Assembly: GCA_000318405.1 (NCBI GenBank)
Contig: KB291762.1
Location: forward strand, 1-42,342
Reading direction: 5' to 3'
Source: Brevundimonas diminuta 470-4
Lineage (GTDB): Bacteria > Pseudomonadota > Alphaproteobacteria > Caulobacterales > Caulobacteraceae
DNA length: 42,342 nucleotides
The position numbers were made by a program, and so were the translations under genes. A model generated the notes under the pieces. That model ran no database searches and was not told where the DNA came from. It saw only the letters and a list, made by a program, of their open reading frames with translations. Below, piece after piece: positions 24,821 through 33,985 of this stretch (its first letter is position 1; each line of letters opens with the position of its first letter).

Positions 24821-25750
24821 TCAGACGAGTTCCTGCTCTGGGGCTGTGACATCGCGCGGGCCGTTCAGGCCGAGCAGCCGCCGGGCCTTGTAGAGGGCCT
24901 TGATCCCCTTCTCGGCCCGCGAGCGGCGTAGCCCCTTGACGTCGATGAACGTCACCCCGGCGTCGCCGGACAGGGTGTGCAGGCCGACCTCGAACCCGGG
25001 CAGCAGGCCGTCGGGGGCGAAGCGACGCACCTCGGTCGCGAGGAAGTCCGTCGGACTGAGGACATCCACCCGCAGCAGCCGCAGCGCCGCGCCGTAGGTC
25101 GGACGGCATTCCTGCACCGGCAGATAGAGCGCACCGTCGTGCTCGAAGGCGGAGCCGCCGGGGCGGGCGTCCATAAAGCCGACGCGCACGGGGTTGGCGG
25201 CATGGGGCGTCCACGGCCCGGTCAGGGCGTCCGCCCAGGCGACGTGCATTTCCCGCATGGCGCGGTCGTTCGGACCTGGCAGGGCGTAGAACATCCACCA
25301 ACGTCCGTCGCGCCGCACCACGGTAGCGTCGATGGCGGGCAGGTCCAGCAGGCGATGAACGGGCGTCCAGCGATCCGGAAACCGCTCGCAGCGGTAGAGC
25401 GTCAGCGCGCCGCTCTTGTAGCCCTCGGGCAGCATGTAGAGGGCGCCGTCATCCTCGATCAGGCTGGGATAGGAGAGGTGGAAGGGGGCGGCCAGCGCCA
25501 GACCCTGCCGCACCAGCCTGTCGCCTTCGTACTGAAAATAGCGGATCTCGCCGCGACGGATACGGTAGTCGAAGGCCTCGGCGAAGATCGTCAGCACGCC
25601 GTCTCGCTCGATGCCGAAGGGATCGGCGAGGAACTGGAAGCGGCGCGGGCAGGGCGGCAGCCAGGTCACGGCGTCGGCCTGTATGCCCTCGGGCTTCAGG
25701 ACATGGTCGATAGGGCGGCGGATGAAGCCGATGCGCCATTCGTCGTACAT
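24821..25750 (-). CDS. GINT1-N-like five-bladed beta-propeller protein
   Basis: A 309-residue protein similar in pattern to the N-terminal domain of glucosamine inositolphosphorylceramide transferase 1, a GH43-like five-bladed propeller. Typical repeats are FLADPFGIERDGVLTIFAEAFDYRIRRGEIRYF, LSYPSLIEDDGALYMLPEGYKSGALTLYRCE, and WWMFYALPGPNDRAMREMHVAWADALTGPWTPH. The family occurs in bacterial polysaccharide loci, sometimes fused to formyltransferases. It has no membrane helix or signal peptide. It lies 7 bp downstream of one glycosyltransferase-like gene and 3 bp before another, so a role in glycan synthesis is likely though the reaction is unknown. Confidence 0.75.
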   Translation of the reverse strand: MYDEWRIGFIRRPIDHVLKPEGIQADAVTWLPPCPRRFQFLADPFGIERDGVLTIFAEAFDYRIRRGEIRYFQYEGDRLVRQGLALAAPFHLSYPSLIEDDGALYMLPEGYKSGALTLYRCERFPDRWTPVHRLLDLPAIDATVVRRDGRWWMFYALPGPNDRAMREMHVAWADALTGPWTPHAANPVRVGFMDARPGGSAFEHDGALYLPVQECRPTYGAALRLLRVDVLSPTDFLATEVRRFAPDGLLPGFEVGLHTLSGDAGVTFIDVKGLRRSRAEKGIKALYKARRLLGLNGPRDVTAPEQELV

Positions 25751-25757
25751 CGGGCTC

Positions 25758-26720
25758 TCAACGCAACTCTGGCAGGCGGCGCATCAGCGAGCGACGCAGG
25801 CGCAGGCTTCGGTCCGCTATCGAGCGGGACTTTTCGCGCCCATGGTATTGGTCGCCGCCTCCCCAGCGGGCGTGCACCGCTTCGGCGAGGGCGGGGTGGC
25901 GATCATGCTGATGCAGGATGGGGCTGACGCCGCCATCGGGATTCAAGACGTAACCATCGACGGCTCTCAGGCTTTCGCCTGGGGTCATGCCGATCGTGGC
26001 GACCCGACCGTAGTTGGGCTGAATGGAGGCGCGCACCAGGTCCAGGTGGATCGCGAGATTGAACGCCGCCTGATCAGCCCCAAAGGCTCCGCCGATCTCG
26101 GATCGCGGCACGGCCGCCAGCATCAGCATGATGCGGCAGAGGCGGGCGACCTCGTCGCGAGGGCCGATCACGGTCCCGACGCACAGGCAGGGTCTATCGG
26201 CCAGGGCCGCCGTCATCTCCTCGCCCGCCACGGCGGACAAATGCTTCATGTTGAAGGCGTGACCGCCCAGGACGCCGTCTTCCCATTCGTTGAAGACTTC
26301 CAGTCGGCGCGGCGCAGGGTCGAAGGGATCTCCCTGGAAAACCACGTCCCGCACATCGGTCAGCAGCACGTCCACCGCGTCCGGCCAGCGTTCCATCAGC
26401 CGCACATAGGCGGCGAACCGGGCGACGACGGCGTGCGGCTCCCAGCCCGGCAGGACTTCGGGGTGAACGGCCTCGATCCCATGCTCGGCCAACAGGGCCA
26501 GGACATCGTCGCGGCGGTCCACAACCAGGGCCGCCGGCCCATCGAAGACGGCGCGCAAGGAGCGGACAAAGGGGGCGATCACGGCGGCGTCGTAACCGGT
26601 GGCGTAGCCCAGGACGAGATCCGCGGGCCCGACGGCGCTGGGCTTGGCCTCCTTCCTCGGCTGCATCAACGCAAGGGAGAGCCAGCCCAGATAGGGGGAT
26701 ATCGGCGCGGCGGTCTTCAT
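25758..26720 (-). CDS. Glycosyltransferase-like protein (GT-A type, DxD-like motif)
   Basis: From the ATG at 26720, which has GAGAGG five bases upstream, the product has 320 residues. Readings from 26750 or 26852 have poorer start signals and overlap the divergent sigma gene. VDVLLTDVRDVVFQGDPF resembles the metal-binding DxD region of GT-A transferases that act on extracellular glycans, and FNEWEDGVLGGHAFNMK, CVGTVIGPRDEVARLCRIM and GAFGADQAAFNLAIHLD follow the pattern of the wider galactosyl-type group. The function is inferred from these patterns and from the neighbouring genes. First gene of the glycan operon. Confidence 0.7.
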   Translation of the reverse strand: MKTAAPISPYLGWLSLALMQPRKEAKPSAVGPADLVLGYATGYDAAVIAPFVRSLRAVFDGPAALVVDRRDDVLALLAEHGIEAVHPEVLPGWEPHAVVARFAAYVRLMERWPDAVDVLLTDVRDVVFQGDPFDPAPRRLEVFNEWEDGVLGGHAFNMKHLSAVAGEEMTAALADRPCLCVGTVIGPRDEVARLCRIMLMLAAVPRSEIGGAFGADQAAFNLAIHLDLVRASIQPNYGRVATIGMTPGESLRAVDGYVLNPDGGVSPILHQHDRHPALAEAVHARWGGGDQYHGREKSRSIADRSLRLRRSLMRRLPELR

Positions 26721-26829
26721 GTTGCCTCTCGATGGCAATGGGACCTTCATCGGCCCTTTGCATGGAAGACGGCGCCGCAGGCGGCTTGCCTCATGACTTT
26801 CCGCGCGGCATGACGGAATAAGGTTCTCT

Positions 26830-27390
26830 GTGAACACCATGCGCCGCGTCACGGCGGAGATCTGCTGTTTGAGTTCGCCCGCCTCCGCACTTGTCGACGC
26901 TTATCTGCAGATGCGCCCCGACCTGAGCCGCTTCGTCGCGGCCCGTCTGGGAGGCCAGGCGGACGTCGAGGACGTCTTGCAGGAGCTCTACCTCAAGGCG
27001 TCGCGAACGCCCGAGACGAGCGATATCCGCGACCCTCGCGCCTATCTCTATCGGCTGGCGTCCAACCTGATGATGGATCGCTGGCGCTCGACGCGGCGAG
27101 CGGCCGCGCGGGACGGCGCCTGGCGTCTGGCTTTCCATGGCGCCGAAGCGAGCGGCGATGTGGACGATGCGCCGTCCGCCGAGGCGACGGTGGACGCTCG
27201 ACAACGCTTGCAGGCTCTGGTTCGAGCGCTGGACGCCTTGCCGGAAAAGACCAGGTCGGTGTTCCGCCTGCATAAGTTCGACGGGCTGAGCTACGCGGAG
27301 GTGGCCGAGCGGGAAGGGATGTCGCGCAGCTCGGTTGAAAAGCACATGATGCAGGCGCTGCGCGTGCTGGCGGAAAGGACTCGGTCATGA
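26830..27390 (+). CDS. ECF RNA polymerase sigma factor (FecI-like)
   Basis: A 186-residue sigma factor with GTG start (an ATG nine bases later is possible). Region 2 is visible as LVDAYLQMRPDLSRFVAARLGGQADVEDVLQELYLKASR and DPRAYLYRLASNLMMDRWRS; region 4 as LDALPEKTRSVFRLHKFDGLSYAEVAEREGMSRSSVEKHMMQAL. Such FecI-type factors direct transcription of an adjacent TonB-dependent receptor after release by the FecR protein encoded next. It is divergent from the glycan operon with about 110 bp between start codons. Confidence 0.92.
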   Translation: MNTMRRVTAEICCLSSPASALVDAYLQMRPDLSRFVAARLGGQADVEDVLQELYLKASRTPETSDIRDPRAYLYRLASNLMMDRWRSTRRAAARDGAWRLAFHGAEASGDVDDAPSAEATVDARQRLQALVRALDALPEKTRSVFRLHKFDGLSYAEVAEREGMSRSSVEKHMMQALRVLAERTRS

Positions 27391-27496
27391 TGCGGAACGC
27401 GCCAGGGGGCGATTGGGCTAATTCTGGAGGCGATGCCTTGCGGGCGCCGTCTACTGGTCGGGCGCCGGAACGGGCGTCGCACGAGCGGTCAACGCG

Positions 27497-28459
27497 ATGA
27501 TGGACGACAGAAAAGTCGAGCAGGAGGCGTTGGACTGGTTCACGCGCCTGCAGGACATCGAGGCGACCGAAGCCGACTGGCGGGCTTTTACGGACTGGGT
27601 TGCGGCGTCTCCAAACCATGGCGCGGCCTATGACGCGCTGGAGCGCCTCTGGGTCGATCTGGACGCGGTCGAGGTCGCGGTTGAACCGTCGCTCATCACG
27701 CCGATGGCCAATCCCGCCAACGACGACGCTCGACCGAGGCGCCGTCGCGGGTGGCTGTACCCCGCCGCAGGAGCAGTCGCCGCAGTGGCGCTGGCGGTCG
27801 CGCTCTGGCCGCGCATGGCCGATCAGGGCGATCTCTATCGCACTACGGATCAACCCCTGACGGTTCGGCTGGCCGATGGATCGAACGTGCAGTTGAACCG
27901 TCATTCGGAAATGCGGGTGCGTCTGGCGCGTGCGAGCCGCCACATTGTCCTGGCGGATGGAGAGGCGGCGTTCGATGTGGCGCACGACGCCGCTCGGCCT
28001 TTCGTGGTGGAGGCGGCCGGGCGCGAAGTACGCGTTCTGGGGACGGCCTTCGACATCGTCAGTCATGACGACGCCTTCTCGGTCGAGGTCGAGCGCGGTG
28101 TCGTGGCTGTTACGGCCCGGTCGTCGACGGCGCCGGTTCGCCTGACGGCGGGCGGACGAGTCCGACAGGTCGGCGACGCCGCCGCCCAGGTCGATGCCGT
28201 CGATCCCGGCGCGATCGCGGCGTGGCGGTCCGGCGTCCTGGTTTATCGGGCGGCGACGATGGCGGAGGTCGGTCAGGATCTGTCGCGCTATTTCGGCAAG
28301 CCGGTTATTGTGTCGGCCTCGGCGCGGGAATTGCGCTTCACCGGCGCCCTGCGCATCGCTGATGAAAAGACCATGTTGGCCCAATTGCGTGACTTCGCCC
28401 CTGTGACGATCCAGGCCGGTCCGGCCGAGGTGCGTCTGACGTCTCCTGGTGAAGGTTAA
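27497..28459 (+). CDS. FecR-type anti-sigma factor / regulator
   Basis: A 320-residue inner-membrane protein. The cytoplasmic DUF4880 domain (ALDWFTRLQDIEATEADWRAFTDWVAASPNHGAAYDALERLW) binds the sigma factor; one membrane helix follows (GWLYPAAGAVAAVALAVALWP); the periplasmic FecR domain (LTVRLADGSNVQLNRHSEMRVRLARASRHIVLADGEAAFDVAHD...VRVLGTAFDIV) and a C-terminal STN-like segment (VGQDLSRYFGKPVIVSASARELRFTGALRI) come last. An ATG doublet at 27497/27500 gives two near-equal starts. It overlaps the receptor start by 11 bp. The 106-bp gap after the sigma gene is larger than usual but shows no terminator. Confidence 0.92.
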   Translation: MMDDRKVEQEALDWFTRLQDIEATEADWRAFTDWVAASPNHGAAYDALERLWVDLDAVEVAVEPSLITPMANPANDDARPRRRRGWLYPAAGAVAAVALAVALWPRMADQGDLYRTTDQPLTVRLADGSNVQLNRHSEMRVRLARASRHIVLADGEAAFDVAHDAARPFVVEAAGREVRVLGTAFDIVSHDDAFSVEVERGVVAVTARSSTAPVRLTAGGRVRQVGDAAAQVDAVDPGAIAAWRSGVLVYRAATMAEVGQDLSRYFGKPVIVSASARELRFTGALRIADEKTMLAQLRDFAPVTIQAGPAEVRLTSPGEG

Positions 28460-30923
28460 GGCCCAAGGTCCTGTCCGAGCGCGACGGCGGCGCCTGTTTG
28501 GGGCGGCGTCGGGCGGCGTTCTGGCGCTGGCGCTGGCCGCATCGCCCGCTGTCGCGGCGGGTTCGCGCGTCTTTCACGCCAATATTCCGGCTCAAGGCGT
28601 CCGAGAGGCCCTGCTGGACCTGGCGGTTCAGGCCAGGGTGTCGATGGGCGGGGACATCGCCCTGTGCCGGGGCGCTGCCCCGCGGCTGACGGGGGCCCTG
28701 GACCTTGAGACGGCGCTGACGCGGATTCTGGCGGGCAGCGATTGCCGCTACGCCCTGCGTCGCGACGGTGCGGTCATCATTCGCCATGAGGAGCGCCGCG
28801 CGCCGCGCGCCGCGCCGACGACAGCCCAAGCTGTCGACCGCAACCAGACGCCGGTCGTTAGCGAAAACACACGCCTCAGCGATGTCATCGTCACGGCCGG
28901 CCGCAGTCCCGAGACGCCGCAGACCTCGCCGTCGGCCCTGACTTCGGTGTCAGGAGAGCAGATTTTGAGGTCAGGCGCGGCCGGCGCCTTCGATCTCAGC
29001 GCCTTGGTGGCCGGGATGACCGTCACTAATCTGGGCTCAGGGCGAAACAAAATCCTGCTGCGAGGCATGTCGGACGGCGCCTTCACCGGTCAAACCCAAT
29101 CGACGGTGGGGCTGTATCTGAACCGCACCCCTCTGACCTACTCGGCGCCTGATCCGGATCTGAAGCTCGTCGACGTGGATCGGGTGGAAGTGCTGCGCGG
29201 GCCTCAAGGCGTGCTTTACGGCACGGGCCCCATCGGCGGGGTGCTGCGGATTGTGCCGGAGGCGCCCGATCCCACCCGTGAGGTTCTAAGCATCTCGGGC
29301 GCCTATTCCGACACTCAGGGCGGCGGTTCAAACAGCGACCTGTCCTTTGTCGCCAATGTGCCGATCTTGAACGGCGAAGGCGCGCTTCGCGTCGTCGGCT
29401 ACCGCGAGACCTCGGGCGGCTATATCGACGACGAAAGCCTAAACCTGCGCCGGGTGAACAGCGGCGAACGTCACGGGGGACGCGCGAACCTGGTCCTGCA
29501 ACTGTCGCCCGAATGGAAGATGTCGCTCGGCGCCGTGCAACAGAAGATCGACAGCGAGGACACCCACTACGTCTATCGTTTGGCCGGGGGGCATCGGCGC
29601 GCCAATCTGGTGCGCGAGCCCCACTCCAACGCCTTTGGGCTTGTTCAGGCGCGCGTAGAAGGCCGTGGCGAATGGGGGCGGGTCGAGGCGACGACCGCTC
29701 GCATCGATCATGATTTCGTCAGCCGCTATGACGCCTCGCCGGGCCTGGGCCTGTTCGGATCGACCGCCAAGATCGGAGCGCTCGACGATCGCCGGATGAT
29801 CGATCTGGCGATTACGGACCTGTCCTACGCCTCACCGCGCGACCGCCGACTTCGCTGGCTGGCTGGTCTGTTCGTGTCGCGGGTCTCGACCCGCAACGAA
29901 GCGGACATCAGCGCCCTGTGGCCGTTCCGCGATCGCATCTATGACGAACGCCGCGCGGACCGCCAGTCCGAAACCGCCCTGTTCGGCCAGGCCGCGTTCG
30001 ACCTGACCGAGGACATCAGCCTGATCGCGGGCGGACGGTATTACAGCTTTGACTATGAGACGGTCTCGCGCGTGACGCACGGAGGCGACGAACGGCCTTT
30101 CGAGGGCAGGGGACGCGACAGCGGCTTCTCGCCTCGCCTGGCGATCGACTGGCGCGTGACTGAGGCCTGGCGCGGCTATGGCTCGATCAGCCAGGGACAC
30201 CGGGCCGGGGGATTCAACACTGCAGGCCCCATCGGCGTCCTGTTCTCGGACCAGCGCGTCTCTCCGGCGCGGCGTTACGAGGGCGATTCCCTGTGGAACT
30301 ACGAGGTGGGCGCCAAGGGGACGTTCCACGACGGGCGCGTGCAGGCGCGCCTCGCCCTGTTTCACGCCGACTGGCGCAATCTTCAGAGCGACCAATTTCT
30401 TCCTAGCGGCCTGTCCTATGCCGCCAATATCGGCGACGGGGCCAATACGGGGGTAGAGGTCGAGGCCAACTGGCGTCCGGTCGAAAGCCTGGAGATCCGC
30501 GCCAACGCGCTTCTGGCCCGCCCGCGCATCGTGCGAAAGGACGAGGTCGCCTTCACGGCCAAGGGGGACATCGGGCTGCCCGGCGTCTCGGCCATGTCTG
30601 CCAATATCAACGCCAGCTGGCGGCGCCCGCTGACGGATCAACTGACCCTGGTGGCTGACGGCTGGGCGGCCTATGTGGGGCCGTCTCGCCTGACCTTTGA
30701 CCGGGGACGGCATCGAATGGGCGACTACGTTAATGCGCGGCTGGCCATGGGGCTGGAGGGGGCTTTCTGGCGCGCCGAGGCATTCGTCAACAACCCACTG
30801 AACACCATGGCCAACACCTTCGCTTTCGGCGATCCGTTTCGTCTGCCGGAGGCCCTGACCACCACGCCGCTGCAGCCCCGCACCATCGGACTGCGCTTTT
30901 CTGTAAACCCGTTCGGCAGTTAG
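28449..30923 (+). CDS. TonB-dependent receptor with N-terminal STN signalling domain
   Basis: An 824-residue outer-membrane transporter starting with GTG. A signal peptide (VLALALAASPAVAAG) is followed by an STN domain (VFHANIPAQGVREALLDLAVQARVSMGGDIALCRGAAPRLTGALDLETALTRILAGSDCRYAL), a plug (SDVIVTAGRSPE...LRSGAAGAFDLSALVAGMTVTNLGSGRNKILLRGMSDG...VEVLRGPQGVLYGTGPIGGVLRIV) and a 22-strand barrel ending in a Phe-containing last strand (TIGLRFSVNPFGS). The STN domain links ligand binding to FecR and hence to the sigma factor. The ligand could be a siderophore, haem, or carbohydrate; nothing in the surroundings decides this. Confidence 0.93.
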   Translation: MKVKAQGPVRARRRRLFGAASGGVLALALAASPAVAAGSRVFHANIPAQGVREALLDLAVQARVSMGGDIALCRGAAPRLTGALDLETALTRILAGSDCRYALRRDGAVIIRHEERRAPRAAPTTAQAVDRNQTPVVSENTRLSDVIVTAGRSPETPQTSPSALTSVSGEQILRSGAAGAFDLSALVAGMTVTNLGSGRNKILLRGMSDGAFTGQTQSTVGLYLNRTPLTYSAPDPDLKLVDVDRVEVLRGPQGVLYGTGPIGGVLRIVPEAPDPTREVLSISGAYSDTQGGGSNSDLSFVANVPILNGEGALRVVGYRETSGGYIDDESLNLRRVNSGERHGGRANLVLQLSPEWKMSLGAVQQKIDSEDTHYVYRLAGGHRRANLVREPHSNAFGLVQARVEGRGEWGRVEATTARIDHDFVSRYDASPGLGLFGSTAKIGALDDRRMIDLAITDLSYASPRDRRLRWLAGLFVSRVSTRNEADISALWPFRDRIYDERRADRQSETALFGQAAFDLTEDISLIAGGRYYSFDYETVSRVTHGGDERPFEGRGRDSGFSPRLAIDWRVTEAWRGYGSISQGHRAGGFNTAGPIGVLFSDQRVSPARRYEGDSLWNYEVGAKGTFHDGRVQARLALFHADWRNLQSDQFLPSGLSYAANIGDGANTGVEVEANWRPVESLEIRANALLARPRIVRKDEVAFTAKGDIGLPGVSAMSANINASWRRPLTDQLTLVADGWAAYVGPSRLTFDRGRHRMGDYVNARLAMGLEGAFWRAEAFVNNPLNTMANTFAFGDPFRLPEALTTTPLQPRTIGLRFSVNPFGS

Positions 30924-30934
30924 GAAATGCCTAG

Positions 30935-31072
30935 CTTCGTCATGGAAGCCACGCCCCCACATGGCGCAGTTTGGGCTTTGTCGGCGTCACCGAGGTCGTG
31001 CAGGCGGAGCATTTCGAGATCAGCGTCGAAGCGGCGTCGCGCCGGATCGAGGTTCGCAAGCTGAGCGCATGA
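30935..31072 (+). pseudogene. Possible C-terminal gene remnant (azoreductase-like)
   Basis: An open stretch without a start reads LGFVGVTEVVQAEHFEISVEAASRRIEVRKLSA before a stop at 31070-31072. The LGFVGVTEV string resembles the C-terminal helix and strand of FMN-dependent NADH-azoreductases (LGFIGITDV in known members). Upstream sequence cannot encode the rest, so if real it is only a tail left by deletion. The match is too short to be sure. Confidence 0.3.
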
Positions 31073-31098
31073 GACCTAGGCGCCAGGCGACGCGCCCC

Positions 31099-32022
31099 TC
31101 AGCCGGCCTGCGGCATGCCTTGCGGTACGACGGTCTTGATGATGCTGGCGTCCAGCTCTTCGAAGTCGTGCAGGCCGATGACGTCGTAGAGTTCCTGACG
31201 GGTCTGCATCCGGTCGACGTATTTGTGCGTGCCGCCGTTTTCGGCGATCGAGGCGTAGAGTTCGGCCTGCGCCTTGTTGGCGGCGCGCAGCGAAGACACA
31301 GGCCAGATCACCATCTTATAGCCCATCTCCTCGAATTCCGTCGCGGTGTAGAAGGGCGTCTTGCCGAACTCGGTCATATTGGCCAGCAGCGGCACGTTCG
31401 GCAGGGCCCTGGCGAACTTTTCGAACATCTCGCGGGTGTTCAGGGCTTCGGGGAAGATGGCGTCGGCGCCGGCGTCCACATACATCTTCGCCCGGTCGAC
31501 GGCGGCGTCAAAGCCCTCGACCCCGGCGGCGTCGGTGCGCGCCATGATGAGGATGTCGCGGCTGGCCTTCTTGGCGGCGGCGACCTTGGCGGCCATGTCC
31601 AGCGCCGGGACCAGGTTCTTGCCGTTCAGGTGGCCGCACTTCTTGGGCAGGATCTGGTCTTCAAGGTGGACCGCGCCCGCGCCCGCGTCCTCGAAGGTGC
31701 GGACCATGTGCATGACGTTCAGCACCTCGCCATAGCCGGTGTCGCCGTCCACCAGCAGCGGCAAGCCGCTGGAGCGGGCGATCTGGCGGATGAAGAAGGC
31801 GACTTCGTCCACCGTGATGATCCCGAGATCCGGCAGGCCCATGGAGGCGGTCATCGCCGCGCCCGACAGATACAGGCCGTCAAAGCCCGCCAGCTTCGCC
31901 TGCTTGGCCGCCTGACCGTTGTGGGCGCCCGGCAACTGCCAGATGCCGGGACGGGCCAGCGCCGCGCGGAAGCGCTTCCCGGCGGATTCGGTCGGCAGGT
32001 CGTCGGCGACGAGATAGGGCAT
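31099..32022 (-). CDS. prpB: 2-Methylisocitrate lyase
   Basis: A 307-residue enzyme of the isocitrate-lyase/PEP-mutase family that splits 2-methylisocitrate into succinate and pyruvate. The signature KKCGH (127-131) that carries the catalytic Cys, the metal loop LLVDGDTGYGE, and IMARTDA are all present, as is the PrpB-specific ARPGIWQLPGAHNGQAAKQA start. It lies 24 bp after prpC in the same direction. Neighbouring prpC, acnD and prpF make the assignment firm. Confidence 0.95.
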   Translation of the reverse strand: MPYLVADDLPTESAGKRFRAALARPGIWQLPGAHNGQAAKQAKLAGFDGLYLSGAAMTASMGLPDLGIITVDEVAFFIRQIARSSGLPLLVDGDTGYGEVLNVMHMVRTFEDAGAGAVHLEDQILPKKCGHLNGKNLVPALDMAAKVAAAKKASRDILIMARTDAAGVEGFDAAVDRAKMYVDAGADAIFPEALNTREMFEKFARALPNVPLLANMTEFGKTPFYTATEFEEMGYKMVIWPVSSLRAANKAQAELYASIAENGGTHKYVDRMQTRQELYDVIGLHDFEELDASIIKTVVPQGMPQAG

Positions 32023-32046
32023 GGAAACTCTCTCAGAACTCGGGAT

Positions 32047-33204
32047 TCAGGCGCGTTCGGCCAGGGGCGCGAACTTCAGGTTCTCGGGGCCGTCATAGTT
32101 GGCCGAGGGGCGGATGATCTTGTTGTCGATGCGCTGCTCGATCACGTGGGCGGACCAGCCGGTGGTGCGCGAGATCACGAACAGGGGGGTGAACATGGCC
32201 GTGGGCACGCCCATCATGTGGTAGGAGACGGCCGAGAACCAGTCGAGGTTCGGGAACATCTTCTTGGCGTCCATCATGACGCTCTCGATGCGTTCGGCGA
32301 TGTCGTACATCTTCATCGAACCGGCTTCTTCCGACAGCTGTTTCGCCACGCGCTTGATGACGACGTTGCGCGGGTCGGAGATCGTATAGACCGGGTGGCC
32401 GAAGCCGATGATGACCTCCTTGGCCTCCATGCGGCGACGGATGTCGGCCTCGGCCTCGTCGGCGTCGGCGTAGCGCTTCTGGATTTCGAAGGCGACCTCA
32501 TTGGCGCCGCCGTGCTTGGGGCCGCGCAGGGCGCCGATGGCCCCGGCGATGCAGGAGAACATGTCCGATCCGGTCCCGGCGATGACGCGGGCAGTGAAGG
32601 TCGAAGCGTTGAACTCATGCTCGGCGTAGAGGATCAGCGAGGTGTGCATGGCCCGCACCCAGCCCTCGGAGGGCGGCGTGCCGTGCAGCAGGTGCAGGAA
32701 GTGGCCGCCGATGGAATCGTCGTCGGTCTCGACCTCGATGCGGCGGCCGTTCTGGCTGAAGTGATGCCAATAGAGCAGCATTGAGCCCAGCGAGGCCAGC
32801 AGGCGGTCGGCGATGTCGCGCGCGGCCGGGTGGTTGTGGTCGTGGGCCTCGGGCAGGGCGCAGCCCAGCGCCGAGACGCCGGTGCGCATGACGTCCATCG
32901 GGTGGGCGGCGGCGGGCACCGTCTCCAGCGCCGACTTCACCGCGGCGGGCAGGCCGCGCAGGGCCTTCAGCTTGGCCTTGTAGGCCTTCAGCTGAGCGGC
33001 GTTCGGCAGCGATCCGTGGATCAGCAGGTGGGCGATTTCCTCGAACTCGCTGGTCTCGGCGAAGTCGAGGATGTCATAGCCGCGATAGTGCAGGTCGTTG
33101 CCCGAACGGCCGACGGTGCACAGGCTGGTGTTGCCCGCCAGGACGCCGGACAGGGCGACGGACTTCTTCGGCTTCACGCCTTGGGCGAGAACGGGTTCGG
33201 TCAT
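32047..33204 (-). CDS. prpC: 2-Methylcitrate synthase
   Basis: A 385-residue citrate-synthase-fold enzyme condensing propionyl-CoA with oxaloacetate. It has [81 protein letters not shown] and [14 protein letters not shown] containing the active-site His residues, then [28 protein letters not shown]. The NASTF and VLAGT...SLCTVG pattern is that of PrpC rather than housekeeping citrate synthase. Part of the thioesterase-prpC-prpB minus-strand operon. Confidence 0.95.
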   Translation of the reverse strand: MTEPVLAQGVKPKKSVALSGVLAGNTSLCTVGRSGNDLHYRGYDILDFAETSEFEEIAHLLIHGSLPNAAQLKAYKAKLKALRGLPAAVKSALETVPAAAHPMDVMRTGVSALGCALPEAHDHNHPAARDIADRLLASLGSMLLYWHHFSQNGRRIEVETDDDSIGGHFLHLLHGTPPSEGWVRAMHTSLILYAEHEFNASTFTARVIAGTGSDMFSCIAGAIGALRGPKHGGANEVAFEIQKRYADADEAEADIRRRMEAKEVIIGFGHPVYTISDPRNVVIKRVAKQLSEEAGSMKMYDIAERIESVMMDAKKMFPNLDWFSAVSYHMMGVPTAMFTPLFVISRTTGWSAHVIEQRIDNKIIRPSANYDGPENLKFAPLAERA

Positions 33205-33215
33205 GGAATGCCTCT

Positions 33216-33620
33216 TCAGCAGTGAAGATCGGAACGGGATTCGATGGGGACGGGGCGGCCGTCGGCGTCGACGGCGACCATTTCAAAGCGGCCGCTGAGG
33301 GCCGGGCGCCGCGCGCCGGTCGCGAGGGTCTCGGCCACGCCCTCGACCTGAACGGTCAGGGACGAGCGGCCGACCCGGACGACGCGCGCCGACAGGTCCA
33401 GCAGTTCGCCGACGCGGACCGGGGTGTGGAAGTCGGCAGCCTCTGAGCGGGCCATGACGACGTCGCCGCGCGCCCTGCGGCTGGCGGCGACGAAGGCGGC
33501 CTTGGACAGCAGGGCCAGCCCTGCGCCTGCGAACAGGGCGCCGTAGTGGTTGGCCTGGTCCGGGAAGACCATCTCCGCAAAGCGGGTCTCTTCGTGGGGC
33601 GGCAGGGGCGGCGACGACAT
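33216..33620 (-). CDS. Hot-dog acyl-CoA thioesterase (YciA-like)
   Basis: A 134-residue single hot-dog domain. [78 protein letters not shown] matches acyl-CoA thioesterases, including the Asn/Gly/Phe segment and the central helix. It is the promoter-proximal gene of the prp minus operon, 11 bp before prpC. A thioesterase here could release CoA from excess propionyl-CoA or related acyl-CoAs, an inference from position. Confidence 0.85.
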   Translation of the reverse strand: MSSPPLPPHEETRFAEMVFPDQANHYGALFAGAGLALLSKAAFVAASRRARGDVVMARSEAADFHTPVRVGELLDLSARVVRVGRSSLTVQVEGVAETLATGARRPALSGRFEMVAVDADGRPVPIESRSDLHC

Positions 33621-33985
33621 GGGGCCTCAGGGCGGCGGTGGATCCGCGTCGCCCTGAAATATTCACGCTTCCGCCCGCCGATTAAGGACTGAAAAAGCGG
33701 AAAACAGCCAAGCGGAAGATGCAAACCTGTAAAAGGTGCAAATCACCGCACTAAAGCCCCCGCCCGTTCAGCTGAAGGGATTGGGCTCTGTTTGCAGGCG
33801 ATTTTACAGGTTTTGCGGATTTGCACCGCGGCGTTCACAAGTCTCCACCTTTTCAGCCGTTCACCTGATGCGGCGGGGGGCGGATAAGGGCCGCCATGTC
33901 TGCGCATGGGGATGCGGCGCCCGGTTTCGTCCGGCGCCCGGCCTTTCCCTGTCGCGGCCTCATGCGAGCAGGGACATCCGCGCCG
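33621..33985. promoter_or_regulatory. Divergent prp promoter region with two TGTAAA/TGCAAA boxes
   Basis: This 365-bp region separates the two prp operons. It holds two related, inverted boxes: CCTGTAAAAGGTGCAAA at 33726-33742 on the plus strand, and its counterpart on the minus strand at 33790-33810 (CCTGTAAAA, then TGCAAAC six bases on). Each also carries extra GCAAA copies at its side (33720-33725 plus; 33811-33826 minus). Similar elements precede the XRE regulator gene at 37834-37924. They are good candidates for operators of that ScfR-like regulator, perhaps serving both directions. No other gene is seen. Confidence 0.6.
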
